From Ruminococcus sp. CAG:563 (GTDB taxonomy: Bacteria > Bacillota > Clostridia > Oscillospirales > Acutalibacteraceae), in NCBI GenBank assembly GCA_000434915.1, contig FR882046.1:1-23766 (forward strand): a stretch of 23,766 nucleotides of DNA, given 5' to 3'. Positions 1-8,401 of the stretch are shown one piece after another. Numbering within the stretch: position 1 is the first letter of the stretch; each line of letters begins with the position of its first letter. Both the position numbers and the translations under genes were made by a program. Under the pieces are notes generated by a model. The model saw nothing but the letters and a program-made list of their open reading frames with translations, was not told the DNA's origin and did no database searches.

Positions 1-22
1 CGCCACTCTCGCATTCAATTGT

Positions 23-39
23 CGTTCCCTTAAGGAACG
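23..39. repeat. small inverted repeat
   Basis: A 6-bp perfect inverted repeat (CGTTCC / GGAACG) with a 5-base loop lies at 23-28 and 34-39. It is followed on the plus strand by a T-rich stretch, so it could be a weak terminator of a gene left of the window, or an operator. No other support is visible. Confidence 0.3.
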
Positions 40-123
40 TTTGATATTATATCAGATTCATTTCCGTTTGTCAACTGTTTTTGAAATAAATTTAGGCCTT
101 TTCCATAATTATTTTTAAAGAAC

Positions 124-151
124 CTTCCGACAGCGATCAAGCCGTCGGAAG
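124..151 (-). terminator. candidate terminator after the rhamnosidase gene
   Basis: An 8-bp perfect inverted repeat (CTTCCGAC at 124-131, GTCGGAAG at 144-151) with a 12-base loop lies about 60 bases past the stop codon of the GH78 gene. Read on the minus strand it is followed by GTTCTTT and then an A-rich stretch, so the U-tract is imperfect. It is the best candidate for the end of the hydrolase-PHP-rhamnosidase transcript. The rest of bases 1-213 shows no gene. Confidence 0.45.
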
Positions 152-213
152 TGATTTTATTCTGCTGTCAAAAACAATTTTTCTAAACTCACGGCGTAAT
201 TGTATGCCGCCTT

Positions 214-2667
214 TTATTTCTCCTCAAAAACATATTCACCCGAACCGAGGCGAATAATCGCACAGCCGTCCTTGCACTCATACTCATCGAAGCTGTGTTC
301 AACGCCGTTTATTGTGAGCTTTTCGCCCATAATCGGCAGTCTCAGCTCGGTCGAAACCGGAACGGTACATTTATATACGAGGTTTTTCTCGTTGCTCCAT
401 TCGCTCATGATAAGTCCCGAGGAGGAATCATAGCTTGCCTTAACATATGTCATGCGCTGCTGTCCGTCAGGAAGCTCCTCGGCGGTTCTTGTATCAATTC
501 TCGGCCGAAGAATAACAGTTTCAAAGCCCGGCATTCCCGGCTCGATGCCTGCCATATAGCGATACATCCATTCAACTACCGAGCCGTAAGCATAGTGATT
601 GAATGAGTTCATGCCGACATCTCCAAAGCCGTTTTCCTTTGTATAAGAATTCCAGCGTTCCCAAACGGTCGTTGCGCCCTGGTCGATACTGTAAATCCAA
701 GACGGCTCATTGCGCTGCATAAGGAGCGTATATGCCATTTTATCCTTACCGTATTTTGAAAGCGTCGTACAAAGATTATATGTTCCGAGGAAGCCGGTCG
801 AAAGCCTGTTGCCGTTCGCCTTTATCTGCTCAACAAGCTCATCGGCAAGAACCTTTGCATAGTCGGCATCAACGAGGTCAAAGGCAAGCGCAAGGATTTT
901 ATCGGTTTGGGTCTGTCCGATAAGCTTTCCGTCTTTCATGTAGTTATCAACGAAGTAAGCATAAGCCTGTTTTCTCAGCTCTTTATAATGCTCGGCTCTG
1001 TCGGATTTACCGAGAACGTCGCTCATCTTTATCATAAGGTCAATATCGTGTATAAAATAAACGGACGAAACATACGTTTTGTCGCACTGATCATATGCAA
1101 GCCAGTCACCGAAGCGGGCATTTGCGCCTGCCATGCCGAACTTATCAACGAGCTGAGCAATGTATTTCTCCATTGATTCATAATGAGTTTCAAGAAGCTC
1201 AATATCTTTATACATAACATACATGTTATAAGGAACGATTATGCCTGCATCTGTCCATGCCGCTTCATTCTCCGCATGGCAGCAAAACGTTTTGGGAATA
1301 ACCTCTGTATATCCGCCGTCATCACCCTGAGAATCACGGGCATCCTGGATCCACTTGCGGAAAAATTCCTTGACATCCGCATTATAAGCAGCCGTTATGC
1401 TGAACGCCTGTGCGTCACCTGTCCAGCCGTAACGCTCATCACGCTGAGGGCAATCGGTCGGCACACTCAGATAGTTGCTGCGTTGACCCCAAAGAGTATT
1501 TGAAATAAGTTTGTTGACAAGCTCGTCGGAGGTTTCAAGCGTTCCTATTTCTTTTGTAACAGAACCTACAACCTCGGAAATAAAATCAAGTATTTCAATA
1601 TCCTTCGTTGAGCTTATCTGAACATAGCGATAGCCGTAAAAAGTAAATGCAGGTCTGTAAACCTCCTCATTCTTACCGCTGAGTACATATGTTTCCTTCG
1701 CAAGTGCGGTTCTGAAATTGATGGTGTAAAGTGATCCCTTTGCGCCGTCATTTCCTCTTGAAATTTCGCCGCTGTCGTTCAAAAACTCGGCATAGTGAAC
1801 ATTAACAAATGTTCCTCTTTCACCTTTAAGGGTCAGCTTAGCCCAGCCGACCATTTCCTGACCGAGATCAATGATAAGCTTTTGACCTTTTTTGAGCGTT
1901 AGAGGGAAAGATTTAGGATTGTCGCAGATATTTATCTCGCCGTAATATGAGCCGTTATAATTAATACCGTCATAAACCGTGAGAGTTTTTGCTCTTAGAT
2001 TTAATTCATCACGAACTTGAACCTTAGGACCGATAAAAGGAGTCAACACACCGTTGAAATAATCACATACCGTCGCTTTGCGAACCTTTTTCGGCACAAA
2101 TCCTACTGTTGAAATCTCATCATAACCGTTCTCTGTTGCATCGCAATATTCTCCGTCCCAGATGTCAGCCATTCGAACCGGTCCGCCGACCGTTGCGTCC
2201 CAGTTTTCGTCTGTTACAAGAATTGATTTACCGCCATGCACAATATTTGCAATGAAAGCGGGCGGATTTGCACCGTATGTACTCTGAACAATTCTGCCTG
2301 AATACCAGCCTGCCGATACCACTGCAAGAATTCGATTTTTTCCCTCATGAATATACTTTGAAACATCATAGACGTAGTAAAAGGCACGTTTGTTATAATT
2401 TGTCCAGCCCGGTTTCATCTCGTCATTGCCGACGCGCTTGCCGTTAATGTAGATATCAACAATACCGAGAGCCGAAAAAATCAACTCGGTTTTCTCGCCG
2501 CTTACGATATCAAAATCACTCCAAAACATCGGCAGTCCATTATTATCGACAATTTCGCAATGCTGATTAACATAAGGGATTCTTCTGCCCCACGGATTTT
2601 TTGAAGCATCAAAATAGTTTCGAAATTCTGTGTAAATAAACTTTGCGTTATTCCATATTTTTTCCAT
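214..2667 (-). CDS. alpha-L-rhamnosidase, glycoside hydrolase family 78
   Basis: 817 aa. Family GH78 removes terminal alpha-L-rhamnose from plant glycosides, pectins and other polysaccharides by inversion, in an (alpha/alpha)6 barrel. Visible: N-terminal beta domains; a beta-sandwich segment with DLGQEMVGW near residue 266; the hallmark motif DCPQRDERYGWTGDAQ starting at D405; WTDAG; and TTVWERW. E411 in the hallmark motif is the likely general acid and E670 in WERW the likely base; their spacing of 259 residues agrees with what I recall for a characterised GH78 enzyme. The C-terminal SFNHYAYGSV block and a final beta domain are present, so the protein looks complete. There is no signal peptide, so it should act in the cytoplasm on imported oligosaccharides. 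The start is backed by AGGAGG five bases upstream of the ATG. It is the last gene of the operon and lies just past a terminator-like hairpin (2688-2724). Natural substrate unknown. Confidence 0.93.
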   Translation of the reverse strand: MEKIWNNAKFIYTEFRNYFDASKNPWGRRIPYVNQHCEIVDNNGLPMFWSDFDIVSGEKTELIFSALGIVDIYINGKRVGNDEMKPGWTNYNKRAFYYVYDVSKYIHEGKNRILAVVSAGWYSGRIVQSTYGANPPAFIANIVHGGKSILVTDENWDATVGGPVRMADIWDGEYCDATENGYDEISTVGFVPKKVRKATVCDYFNGVLTPFIGPKVQVRDELNLRAKTLTVYDGINYNGSYYGEINICDNPKSFPLTLKKGQKLIIDLGQEMVGWAKLTLKGERGTFVNVHYAEFLNDSGEISRGNDGAKGSLYTINFRTALAKETYVLSGKNEEVYRPAFTFYGYRYVQISSTKDIEILDFISEVVGSVTKEIGTLETSDELVNKLISNTLWGQRSNYLSVPTDCPQRDERYGWTGDAQAFSITAAYNADVKEFFRKWIQDARDSQGDDGGYTEVIPKTFCCHAENEAAWTDAGIIVPYNMYVMYKDIELLETHYESMEKYIAQLVDKFGMAGANARFGDWLAYDQCDKTYVSSVYFIHDIDLMIKMSDVLGKSDRAEHYKELRKQAYAYFVDNYMKDGKLIGQTQTDKILALAFDLVDADYAKVLADELVEQIKANGNRLSTGFLGTYNLCTTLSKYGKDKMAYTLLMQRNEPSWIYSIDQGATTVWERWNSYTKENGFGDVGMNSFNHYAYGSVVEWMYRYMAGIEPGMPGFETVILRPRIDTRTAEELPDGQQRMTYVKASYDSSSGLIMSEWSNEKNLVYKCTVPVSTELRLPIMGEKLTINGVEHSFDEYECKDGCAIIRLGSGEYVFEEK

Positions 2668-2687
2668 GTTGCCCTCCTGTAAAAAGA

Positions 2688-2724
2688 ACAGAAACGAAAG
2701 CCTTTATTATGCTCTTGTTTCTGT
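2688..2724 (-). terminator. terminator or attenuator before the rhamnosidase gene
   Basis: Read on the minus strand, ACAGAAAC and GTTTCTGT form an 8-bp perfect stem with a 21-base loop, followed by TCTTTTT and then directly by the AGGAGG of the rhamnosidase gene. It sits in the 73-base gap after the PHP gene. No room remains for a promoter between the hairpin and the rhamnosidase start, so it more likely tunes read-through than isolates the last gene. The long loop makes it weaker than a textbook terminator. Confidence 0.5.
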
Positions 2725-2740
2725 CCTTTAATGCCTTTAA

Positions 2741-4258
2741 TTATTTTGTAAGGAAATACCAAATGATATCAATAACTCTGAAATCCTTAAGAACCTTTAC
2801 AAGGAACTTAACGATTGTATCGGCAAGAAGAGTTGTTGCTCCGCCGAGATCAACAAAATGATTTGTCTCAGCCTCGGGTTCGCCTTCATATTCAAGAGTG
2901 AACGGCTGAGTATAGATAACTCCGCCCTCGCCTACGATTTCGGCTCTGACATATGAGCCGATCTCATCCGAATAATCATCAAGGTCAATCGTGTTGCCCG
3001 TTGCAATTACCTTGCCGTCGGCAATCCAGTGAACCATGTATGCGTCCTGAGTACCGATAGTGATAGTATCCTCAACGTCATCAACGGAAACAGCCTTTAC
3101 CTTCGGAGTAACTGCGTCCTGATCGAATTCAAAAATCGTGCGCTGCTTGCCTGCGTTCTCTTCCTCAACAATCTTGATGTAGGTTTCGGCAAAGCTGTCA
3201 GCCAGCTCAAGGCCTACACCTGCCGCTTTAAGCTCCTCGGCCCATGACTGAAGCTCGGCCTTGCTGCCCATATAGTAGCTTGCTGCAAAAAATGCGCCGT
3301 CCTTCATAGCTGTTTTAAGCTCGGGAATTGTCTTTTCCGGCATGCACATAAGGGTATAGCCCGAATTGATGATGCCCTCGTTATGAGAATCCGATGTTGC
3401 GAGGCCGAAAACGTTTCTGCCTGTCGGAACAACTCTTTGAAGCAGGAGATCCCAAAGCTTTCTGTCGTAACGGGTTCTGTAGTCGCCCTTGCTGTTCACG
3501 TCGATACCGAGACATGCCGGATATTTTTCGAGAATGTTTGCGAACTTATCAACTACATACTTGAACTTAACATTATCCGTGTTATAGGCCTCGTCATAGT
3601 TGGCAACATTTCTTGCTCCGCTGTACTCGCCCGGGTGATTGATTACGCAGAGTCCGCCGAGCTTATCAACATTCTTAATCGGGGTTTCGTAGTCACTCGT
3701 ACCGCCGATTGTGTCGTTACCGTAATTAACAAACCATGAGCAAACGTGAGCATTGTTGAACGAGGTCGGGTTCTGCTCGTTTCCGAAAGGCACTCTGAGC
3801 ATCGAATTTTCGGCATTTCCGTTCTCGTCATACTCGGTATAATAGTTGCCGTCGTATGTATATTCCTTGCCGTCCGAGGTCTCGCCTTTTGACGAAAGAA
3901 CCTCAATGGGAAGCTTGCCTTTTCTGACGCTCATTGCGATTTTAACAGCCTTGTTTGTCGAAGGATCGTCCCAGCCATAATCCGTTGTGCCATGGTCGGT
4001 GATTGCAAGAATATCAAAATTGTGGTCATAGTGCTTTTCGACAGTCTCTTTCTTTGTTGATGTGCCGTCCGTACCCGTCGTGTGACTGTGCAGGTCTGTT
4101 TTGTACTGCTTATAGGTGCTCCAGTCAACGTTGGCATAGGTGCTGTTGATTTTGTAATCAACGTCCTTGTTGATCGCAAACGAGCAAAGAGCCGTGCACG
4201 AAGTAACGATTGCGGCAGACATGAAAATCGAAACAGCCTTTTTAAAGTTTTTGTTCAT
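2741..4258 (-). CDS. exported PHP-domain metal-dependent phosphoesterase-like protein
   Basis: 505 aa. PHP domains are TIM-barrel metallohydrolases, often phosphoesterases, that bind two or three metals through His and Asp. Visible: an N-terminal export signal (residues 1-28, basic then hydrophobic); the first PHP motif DLHSHT (D55, H57, H59); TDHG (D88, H89); INHPG (H208); and a late SDSH (D290, H292). A beta-rich region from about 390 to 465 looks like a small Ig-like domain. The C-terminus from about 472 is an isoleucine/valine/leucine-rich helix with lysines that could attach to a membrane. VTSC at 18-21 loosely resembles a lipobox, but cleavage after SFA at 28 is equally possible. CGGAGG stands before the ATG. 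The gene begins 14 bases after the hydrolase gene, so both share a transcript. Substrate not deducible. Confidence 0.8.
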   Translation of the reverse strand: MNKNFKKAVSIFMSAAIVTSCTALCSFAINKDVDYKINSTYANVDWSTYKQYKTDLHSHTTGTDGTSTKKETVEKHYDHNFDILAITDHGTTDYGWDDPSTNKAVKIAMSVRKGKLPIEVLSSKGETSDGKEYTYDGNYYTEYDENGNAENSMLRVPFGNEQNPTSFNNAHVCSWFVNYGNDTIGGTSDYETPIKNVDKLGGLCVINHPGEYSGARNVANYDEAYNTDNVKFKYVVDKFANILEKYPACLGIDVNSKGDYRTRYDRKLWDLLLQRVVPTGRNVFGLATSDSHNEGIINSGYTLMCMPEKTIPELKTAMKDGAFFAASYYMGSKAELQSWAEELKAAGVGLELADSFAETYIKIVEEENAGKQRTIFEFDQDAVTPKVKAVSVDDVEDTITIGTQDAYMVHWIADGKVIATGNTIDLDDYSDEIGSYVRAEIVGEGGVIYTQPFTLEYEGEPEAETNHFVDLGGATTLLADTIVKFLVKVLKDFRVIDIIWYFLTK

Positions 4259-4272
4259 GGTAATCCTCCGTA

Positions 4273-5754
4273 TTATTTGATGATTTTATCGAGCATTGCT
4301 TTTATGTCAACATCGGTGTTCTGGGTGTCGGAATTTTTCTCAGTCAGCGGAACAATCGTTTTGCTGACCTGATCGTTATAAAGGAACTGCGGAAAAACAT
4401 CGCTTTCGCTTACCGTCGGCTGAACATTATGCTGTGCAAGCCACCAGGTAAAATCATAATAACCCGACGTGTACCAGGTGTGCATCATATCCTTGATGAA
4501 CCATGTGTATTCGGGATACATGCAGGTTGACGCATCAATAGCATTATCACAGGAAATATGATTGTGACCGTCGGCGACACTCTGAGTATAGCCCTCGGGA
4601 AGCTCAGCTCCGAAATCGGCACAGGTTGCACCGAGCGAGGTTCTAGCCGTGTCTATAAGGAAGTCCGTCTGATATCCGTCGTCCGTCAGCACGGGAACCG
4701 CCGCCTTGCCGTAATTTGAAATAATTGCAAGCTTCATTCCGTGAGCCGCAGCATCGTCAAGAATTTCTTTTGTGCTGTCCATAATGTCGTAGTGATATGC
4801 ATCAAGCTTTTTGATAAGAGCCGCATTTTCGGTCTCATCAAGCATATATTCCTTTGCCTGCTCGTAATATTCATTGGGAACGAACGTCCATATACCTGTC
4901 AGATTTCCGAAAAGATCTCTCAGGCAATTCTCATAAAGCACATCCTTGCCCTTTGTGAACACCGTGTTAAGCTCACCGCACACGGGAGAAAGAAGAAATC
5001 CCGAAAGTGCATAAAATATACTGCGATAAAAAACGGTCATGGGGTCGCTGCCCTCAATGAAGTTACCGATATAATTCATCACGGACCTTGTTTTTATATT
5101 AAGGTCGCCCGTGAAAAGTCCGCCGACAAGATTTATTCCGTTAAAGGCCGAGGACTGCATTATCACGGTGTCAACACTGCCGTAACCGTACTGCTTGAGA
5201 TATGTCATGACGACCGCACCGCCCATGCTCTCGCCCTTGAGAACAACCTTATCATGGCGAGTAAGCTCCTTGGTCTTTTCGATATAATCATTAAGCTCCG
5301 CCGCTATGTCAAAAACGTCCTCACGCCAATCGTAATTGAAACGATTGTCACAGCGATAGCCGTGTTCGGCTGTCGGTTCAACTCTGAATTTAACATCTAC
5401 TGTCTCATTGAGCGGATTGCCGTTGTCGTCGCAGGCAACATCCTTCATCGTATCGTTGAGAATCCTGCTCAACGACCTTGCAAAGCTCTCGTAATCGCCC
5501 GTTATCCTGAGCATAACCGTCGGAGCGATAAGCTTTGCCACTGCGGATACTATCGCCGAGGTCTCCGGCATAAAGACATTATATTCTTCATCCGTTCCGG
5601 GATTTGCAACCAAATCGGTCATTGCAAAGCCGGTAACATAAACAATCGGCGTATACGAACAGCCGCATTTGTCTGTTGCATAAGAAGAAAAAGATGCGGC
5701 ATTAACGGAAATAATCAGCAAAACCGCAAGAAGCACAGAGACAACCTTCTTCAT
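4273..5754 (-). CDS. exported alpha/beta-hydrolase, LCAT-like acyltransferase/esterase family
   Basis: 493 aa. There is a clear signal peptide (MKKVV, a hydrophobic stretch, likely cleavage near SSYA at 26). The mature protein has the alpha/beta-hydrolase nucleophile elbow GESMGG, with S176 as the likely nucleophile. About 35 residues before it is YDWRED (141-146), which resembles the F-x-YDWR segment of lecithin:cholesterol acyltransferase-like proteins. Catalytic Asp and His are not certain; H397 and H399 in DGHNH are candidates for the His. The family includes esterases, phospholipases and acyltransferases, so acyl-ester hydrolysis outside the cell is the safest reading. GGGGAGG lies before the ATG. 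First gene of the three-gene operon, behind the promoter at 5788-5816. A second, unrelated exported lipase lies at 21941-23230. Confidence 0.78.
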   Translation of the reverse strand: MKKVVSVLLAVLLIISVNAASFSSYATDKCGCSYTPIVYVTGFAMTDLVANPGTDEEYNVFMPETSAIVSAVAKLIAPTVMLRITGDYESFARSLSRILNDTMKDVACDDNGNPLNETVDVKFRVEPTAEHGYRCDNRFNYDWREDVFDIAAELNDYIEKTKELTRHDKVVLKGESMGGAVVMTYLKQYGYGSVDTVIMQSSAFNGINLVGGLFTGDLNIKTRSVMNYIGNFIEGSDPMTVFYRSIFYALSGFLLSPVCGELNTVFTKGKDVLYENCLRDLFGNLTGIWTFVPNEYYEQAKEYMLDETENAALIKKLDAYHYDIMDSTKEILDDAAAHGMKLAIISNYGKAAVPVLTDDGYQTDFLIDTARTSLGATCADFGAELPEGYTQSVADGHNHISCDNAIDASTCMYPEYTWFIKDMMHTWYTSGYYDFTWWLAQHNVQPTVSESDVFPQFLYNDQVSKTIVPLTEKNSDTQNTDVDIKAMLDKIIK

Positions 5755-5787
5755 ATGAGTCCTCCCCAGTTTTTTAATTTCTTTTGT

Positions 5788-5816
5788 ATTATATCATAAG
5801 TTTTAATCAATATCAA
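5788..5816 (-). promoter_or_regulatory. sigma-A-type promoter of the hydrolase-PHP-rhamnosidase operon
   Basis: On the minus strand there is a -35 box TTGATA (5811-5816), a 17-base spacer and a -10 box TATAAT (5788-5793), about 34 bases before the hydrolase ATG. The -10 and spacing are ideal. Confidence 0.75.
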
Positions 5817-5864
5817 TTCTTTTTTTATTGAAATTGTCATAGTCATTTATACGGAGTGATGCAA

Positions 5865-7385
5865 ATGACAAACGCAAAGAAGCTGCTTACAAATACACTT
5901 CTGCTGACCGCTGCGGCATTTCTGATGAAAACGGTCGCCGTCAGTTTTAACGTTTATTTGACAAACAAAATAGGGGCGGACGGAATCGGACTTTTTCAGC
6001 TTATATCCGCAGTTTACGGCATGGCGATAACCTTTTCCGTTGCCGGCATACGTCTTGCAGCCATGAGAATTGTCGCCGATAACATTGCACTCGGGAAATA
6101 CAACGATCGGCAGATAATGCGTCGCTGTCTTGTTTATTCCTTAATCTGCGGCACGGTTATTGCCGCCATTTTGGCAGGCTTTTCGGGTTTTATCGGTTCA
6201 AAATGGATCGGCGATGTGCGAAGCGTTCCGTCTCTTAAGGTGCTCAGCCTGAGCTTGCCATTCGTTGCGATGTCGGCTGCTCTCAACGGCTATTTCACCT
6301 CGGTTAAAAAAATTGTACGTTACACCGTCGTTCAGCTCGCCGAGCAGGTTTTCAAAATTATCATCACCGTTTTTATGCTGAAATCCGTTTTAACTCACGG
6401 GCTTGAGGCCTCGTGCACGGCAATAGTTTTCGGAATTTCCTCGGCGGAATTCTTTTCGCTTATTTGCTCTTATACTCTCTACCGTCTTTCCGTCTGCAAG
6501 CCGAAGGAAACGGAAAACGGACGTGAGATCTGGAAAAGGATATTCAAAATTGCGATTCCGGACACAGTCGGCTCGGAAATGCGCTCAATTCTCATGACCG
6601 TCGAGCATCTGCTTATTCCCGTCGGCTTCCGCAAATCGGGCAGCGATCCACAGGCGGCACTCGCAACCTACGGCATTATTCACGGAATGTCGCTTCCGCT
6701 CGTTCTCTATCCCTCCGCCCTGCTCTCGTCGCTCTCCGGACTGCTTGTGCCCGAGATATCCGCTCTGCACATCTCGGGCAACAAGCCGAGGATAAACTAT
6801 ATGATAGCCAGAGTTCTCCACCTGACGCTGATTTTTTCAATCGGCACGGCAGGGATAATGTATTTTAACGCAAAAAGGCTGTCACTTGCCGTTTATGGCA
6901 ATGACAGCGCTTTCTTCTATATTCAAATTCTTTCGCCTCTGATTCCTGTCATGTACTGTGACATGTCCGTTGACGGAATGTTGAAAGGGCTGGATCAGCA
7001 GGTCAGCTATATGCGATACAATATTATAGACGCATCCGTCTGCGTTATACTTGTTTATCTGCTTGTTCCGATTCTTTCGGTAAAGGGTTACGTCATTGTT
7101 GTTTTCGTCAGCGAGATAATCAATTTTATCCTCAGTTTCAGGCGACTGACAAAAGTCAGTGATGTTAACATCTCTTTTTTCAAAGATATTTTTATTCCGA
7201 TTTTTTGCGTTATAGGTGCAAATCTTTTAAAGAATTTTATTTTCTACTCTTTCAATACAGCGAACTTAAAGCTTGCCGCTTCCCTTGAAATTATTGCGGC
7301 TGTTGTACTTTATACGGGAATGATAGTATTGTTTCATTCTATAGACAAGGAAGAACTTGACTGGCTCAAATCACTTGTAAAATAA
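5865..7385 (+). CDS. SpoVB/MurJ-type polysaccharide flippase (MOP superfamily)
   Basis: 506 aa from the ATG at 5865. A polytopic membrane protein of the polysaccharide/lipid II flippase branch of the MOP superfamily, with roughly fourteen hydrophobic segments over the whole length. The N-terminus (LLTNTLLLTAAAFLMKTVAV, then IGADGIGLFQLI and GIRLAAMRIVAD) is typical of clostridial stage V sporulation protein B homologues, which move lipid-linked cell-wall or spore-cortex precursors across the membrane. Start choice: in-frame GTG (5856) and ATG (5859) also exist, but GGAG at 5853-5856 overlaps the GTG and is 8 bases before the ATG at 5865, so 5865 is preferred. Its TAA touches the stop codon of convergent spo0A. 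Sporulation role is inferred from similarity and the neighbouring spo0A; a vegetative MurJ-like role is possible. Confidence 0.82.
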   Translation: MTNAKKLLTNTLLLTAAAFLMKTVAVSFNVYLTNKIGADGIGLFQLISAVYGMAITFSVAGIRLAAMRIVADNIALGKYNDRQIMRRCLVYSLICGTVIAAILAGFSGFIGSKWIGDVRSVPSLKVLSLSLPFVAMSAALNGYFTSVKKIVRYTVVQLAEQVFKIIITVFMLKSVLTHGLEASCTAIVFGISSAEFFSLICSYTLYRLSVCKPKETENGREIWKRIFKIAIPDTVGSEMRSILMTVEHLLIPVGFRKSGSDPQAALATYGIIHGMSLPLVLYPSALLSSLSGLLVPEISALHISGNKPRINYMIARVLHLTLIFSIGTAGIMYFNAKRLSLAVYGNDSAFFYIQILSPLIPVMYCDMSVDGMLKGLDQQVSYMRYNIIDASVCVILVYLLVPILSVKGYVIVVFVSEIINFILSFRRLTKVSDVNISFFKDIFIPIFCVIGANLLKNFIFYSFNTANLKLAASLEIIAAVVLYTGMIVLFHSIDKEELDWLKSLVK

Positions 7386-8141
7386 TTACGACGCCTTGAG
7401 TCTCAATCTGAGCTTATCGGCAATCATTGCGATAAACTCGGAATTTGTCGGCTTTCCTCTTGATGACTGAATTGTATAGCCGAAATATGAGCTGAGCACG
7501 TCTACGTCGCCTCTGTCCCATGCGACCTCGATAGCATGGCGAATCGCACGCTCTACTCTTGAAGATGTTGTTTTAAAGGTTTTGGCAACCGTCGGATAGA
7601 GAAGCTTCGTTACCGAGCCCATCATCTCGGTGTTATTGATTGAAAGAATAATTGCTTCTCTCAAATACTGGTAACCTTTAATGTGTGCAGGCACCCCGAT
7701 TTGATGCATTATCTCCGAAACAACGACCTCCAAATCGTTCTCGTTTCTTTCATGTGAACCTGTATTTTTCCAGCCGGCAAGCTGAGTAATACGCTGAGCT
7801 ATTATATTTGCCTCAACAGGCTTGAGAAAGTAATAATCGGCACCGTTGTTAAGGATTTCACTTTCAAACCGCATATTATCAACACTTGAAAGAACAATAA
7901 TTATCGGCTTTCTTCCGTCCTTTGATTCCCTTATCTGCTTGATCACACCGATGGCGTCAATATGAAGCATAAATGCATCCATAATCACAACATCAGGCTT
8001 TTCAAACTTCATCTTGGTCAGAACCTGTGTGCCGTCCTTATCCGCAAGCACAGTATTGTAGCCGTAGGACGAAAATTCCCTGACACAGTTCTGACCAAAT
8101 TCGTTGTTTTCCGCAATTAGTATTTTGACCTTATTTTCCAT
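7386..8141 (-). CDS. spo0A: Spo0A, master regulator of sporulation
   Basis: 251 aa, normal length. Phosphorylated Spo0A dimerises and binds 0A boxes to start sporulation. The receiver domain (1-120) has phospho-acceptor D55 in VVIMDAFM, the switch residue S85 (Thr in Bacillus) and K107 in FLKP. The DNA-binding domain (about 140-251) is very conserved: HIKGYQYLREAI, then the recognition helix with SRVERAIRHAIEVAW (194-208), then KPTNSEFIAMIADKLRL. Odd: the acidic pair Asp10-Asp11 of Bacillus that coordinates Mg2+ is E11-N12 here. AAGGAGG seven bases before the ATG supports the start. It has its own promoter at 8172-8200. Unlike the usual layout it is not next to spoIVB; the whole purine operon lies between them. 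No spacer separates its stop from that of the convergent flippase gene. Confidence 0.97.
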   Translation of the reverse strand: MENKVKILIAENNEFGQNCVREFSSYGYNTVLADKDGTQVLTKMKFEKPDVVIMDAFMLHIDAIGVIKQIRESKDGRKPIIIVLSSVDNMRFESEILNNGADYYFLKPVEANIIAQRITQLAGWKNTGSHERNENDLEVVVSEIMHQIGVPAHIKGYQYLREAIILSINNTEMMGSVTKLLYPTVAKTFKTTSSRVERAIRHAIEVAWDRGDVDVLSSYFGYTIQSSRGKPTNSEFIAMIADKLRLRLKAS

Positions 8142-8171
8142 AAAAATTACCTCCTTAAATTTTCCAACGAT

Positions 8172-8200
8172 ATATTACCATTTTATGGCATTTATGTCAA
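8172..8200 (-). promoter_or_regulatory. sigma-A-type promoter of spo0A
   Basis: On the minus strand there is a -35 TTGACA (8195-8200), a 17-base spacer and a -10 TAATAT (8172-8177), giving a leader of about 25 bases before the spo0A ATG. No convincing 0A box (TGNCGAA) was found in the 260-base region 8142-8401, which otherwise holds only the purL terminator. Confidence 0.78.
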
Positions 8201-8296
8201 TAGGAATTTGCCGTTTTTTACCAAATTTTTTTGAAGGCGTACTTACTGTTGTGAAAAAACGATAAAAATGTTGTTGAAGAATGGAAAACCAAAAGA

Positions 8297-8342
8297 AAAA
8301 ACCGTTCTCTTGTGCGTTTTAGCACGAAAGAAAACGGTTTTT
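8297..8342 (-). terminator. rho-independent terminator of the purine operon
   Basis: A long hairpin whose outer stem is AAAAACCGTT against AACGGTTTTT and whose inner stem is TGTGC/GCAC(G) around a 6-base loop, with small internal mismatches. On the minus strand it is followed by TTTTTTCTTTT. It lies 60 bases past the purL stop and before the spo0A promoter, so it separates the two units. The flanking A and T runs would also let it work on the plus strand. Confidence 0.85.
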
Positions 8343-8401
8343 GTTTAACTGTTTTTTAGGTTCTATATTTGTTTTACGTCCGAAAAAATCGTAATTTGAT
8401 A

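Noticed and set aside
4175..4258. Lipobox making the PHP protein a lipoprotein
   Set aside because: VTSC fits only loosely and a normal signal-peptidase site follows a few residues later; cannot decide, so not called.
4741..5799. A 352-codon open frame on the plus strand
   Set aside because: Lies wholly antisense to the well-supported exported hydrolase gene with signal peptide and GESMGG; composition has no recognisable domain and it is a codon-bias shadow.
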